In this document: in pieces, positions 16,599 to 17,526 of the stretch
How positions within the stretch are numbered: position 1 is the first letter of the stretch
Layout: every line of letters begins with the position of its first letter
Source of the DNA: an uncultured Prochlorococcus sp.
Lineage (GTDB): Bacteria; Cyanobacteriota; Cyanobacteriia; PCC-6307; Cyanobiaceae
Direction: 5' to 3'
Length of the DNA: 17,526 bases
NCBI GenBank assembly: GCA_902615165.1
Contig: CACMNZ010000015.1
Span: 1-17,526, forward strand
The notes under the pieces: model-generated
Told to the model about the DNA's origin: nothing
What the model saw: the letters and a program-made list of their open reading frames with translations, nothing else
Databases searched by the model: none
Translations under genes and position numbers: made by a program

Positions 16599-17526
16599 TT
16601 AAAGATCTCCTTTCTGTTTCATTGAATTAATTATTCTTGGCAATTCAATTCCTAAGGGATAATGATTTTTAATGTTTAACTTGTTAACAATCTCTGAAGG
16701 CAAATTAAACCCTAATTTATTCAATACAAAGTTTCCAATATTTGACCTATCTATTATCCCCAAAGGCATATCTGCATTATTGAGAACCAATAAAAAACCT
16801 TCACTTTTTGCTTCTAGTCTTTCTATAGTTTTCCATAATATATCGTTACAAGATACACTTTCAAAACTATCGATTGGTTCCATAAAATCTCCAACAAAGT
16901 TCCGTTCCCATTTTTTTAATGAAACAGTTTTTAAAATATTCTCATCAACAAAACCGGTCCACCTACCATTATTCGTAACAAAAAAATATTTATCCGATAC
17001 ATCCTTCTTATTTTTTATTAATTTATTAAATTCTGAGAAATTTGAATCGTATTCAATTTTCCTCAAAGGCTTTAGTTTAATCTCAGAAACTTTACTAAAT
17101 TTTAGTATGTTTTCAATTTTAAAAAATTGACTTTCAGATTTTGAAGAATTAACTCCAAACAAGCCCAAAAAAGAAAGAATAAAACCAAAGTAAAAGTTAA
17201 ATCTAAATAAACAAATTATCCCAGAAAATAAAACCACAAAAGATAATAATAAATTTACTTTATTGAGGAAATTTCTTCCTTTATTTTTATTCCCTGAGAA
17301 ATGCCAAATAATACTTTTTAATAAATTCCCCCCATCTAAAGAACCAATTGGAATCAAATATAAGAAGCCTAAGAATAAATTAAATATACCTACTCTTGAA
17401 ATTACATTCACTGCTAGTTGTTCTTGAGATGCACTGTTATTACTAATTAAAAGCAGGATAGCTGCTGTAGTGAAACATAAAAGAGGTCTAACAATTGCAA
17501 TTTTTATATTACCTAAAGCAGTTTGA
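16599..17526 (-). CDS. M50 (site-2-type) intramembrane metalloprotease with CBS region, C-terminal part
   Basis: The frame stays open to the right edge, so the N-terminus, including the expected HExxH, lies outside. About 309 residues are visible. A hydrophobic segment (IVRPLLCFTTAAILLLI) leads into FNLFLGFLYLIPIGSLDGGNLL, where the LDGG Asp is the third zinc ligand of M50 proteases. Two more membrane segments follow (NKVNLLLSFVVLFSGIICLFRFNFYFGFILSFLGLFGV). The cytosolic C-terminal ~190 residues resemble a CBS pair (KYFFVTNNGRWTGFVDENILKTV and GFLLVLNNADMPLGIIDRSNIGNFVLNKLG). Such enzymes cleave membrane-bound regulators; the CBS part may sense nucleotides. The in-frame GTG at 17411 is internal. 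Confidence 0.88.
   Translation of the reverse strand, partial: QTALGNIKIAIVRPLLCFTTAAILLLISNNSASQEQLAVNVISRVGIFNLFLGFLYLIPIGSLDGGNLLKSIIWHFSGNKNKGRNFLNKVNLLLSFVVLFSGIICLFRFNFYFGFILSFLGLFGVNSSKSESQFFKIENILKFSKVSEIKLKPLRKIEYDSNFSEFNKLIKNKKDVSDKYFFVTNNGRWTGFVDENILKTVSLKKWERNFVGDFMEPIDSFESVSCNDILWKTIERLEAKSEGFLLVLNNADMPLGIIDRSNIGNFVLNKLGFNLPSEIVNKLNIKNHYPLGIELPRIINSMKQKGDL

Noticed and set aside
16672..17130. 152-codon plus-strand ORF opposite the M50 protease gene
   Set aside because: It lies entirely antisense to a coherent CBS-protease frame and looks like a mirror of AT-rich codons.

Overview
The window reads as chromosomal DNA of a marine Prochlorococcus, most likely a high-light-clade strain (inference). 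The DNA is very AT-rich with short intergenic gaps, several TTG/GTG starts and few Shine-Dalgarno sites. It carries a Form IA Rubisco inside a complete alpha-carboxysome operon, a single csoS1, csoS1D, chlN-chlB-chlL and psaM. I see no mobile element, phage gene, tRNA, rRNA or CRISPR array; this is core genome.

Layout. Positions 1-949 (+ strand) hold the C-terminal end of a glyoxalase II gene, a RidA-family gene and a small cyanobacterial gene of unknown function. Positions 956-7904 (- strand) are the carboxysome operon, read right to left: csoS1 (hexameric shell), rbcL, rbcS, csoS2 (Rubisco-shell scaffold), csoS3/csoSCA (carbonic anhydrase), csoS4A and csoS4B (pentameric vertices), and a pterin-dehydratase-like Rubisco assembly factor. 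A 327-bp intergenic region (7905-8231) separates csoS1 from the divergent rdgB. csoS1D (8840-9610, -), the gated tandem-BMC shell protein, lies beyond rdgB, and a divergent gene of unknown function follows it.

Positions 10235-15162 form a protochlorophyllide reduction locus. chlN, chlB and chlL (+) encode the dark-operative, oxygen-sensitive enzyme. The light-dependent enzyme (por) converges on chlL with 6 bp between the stop codons. The right end has a small membrane protein gene, psaM (34 aa), a lipoate ligase/octanoyltransferase-family gene and the C-terminal part of an M50 site-2-type protease with a CBS region.

The functions fit together as CO2 fixation (Rubisco, shell, carbonic anhydrase, assembly factor) next to chlorophyll synthesis and photosystem I.

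The most interesting signals are non-coding. First, the csoS1-rdgB region has a 14-bp plus 7-bp duplicated block. One copy touches the csoS1 start codon; the other sits in a compact set of alternative hairpins, so a plus-strand transcript of it would be antisense to the csoS1 translation start. Second, the same region has five copies of the half-site ACTTAT/ATAAGT around a possible csoS1 promoter. Third, the four longest gaps inside the cso operon each contain an inverted repeat, including a perfect 32-bp palindrome between rbcS and csoS2 that looks like a leaky terminator. Fourth, only the two vertex-protein genes of the operon have an AGGAGG ribosome binding site.
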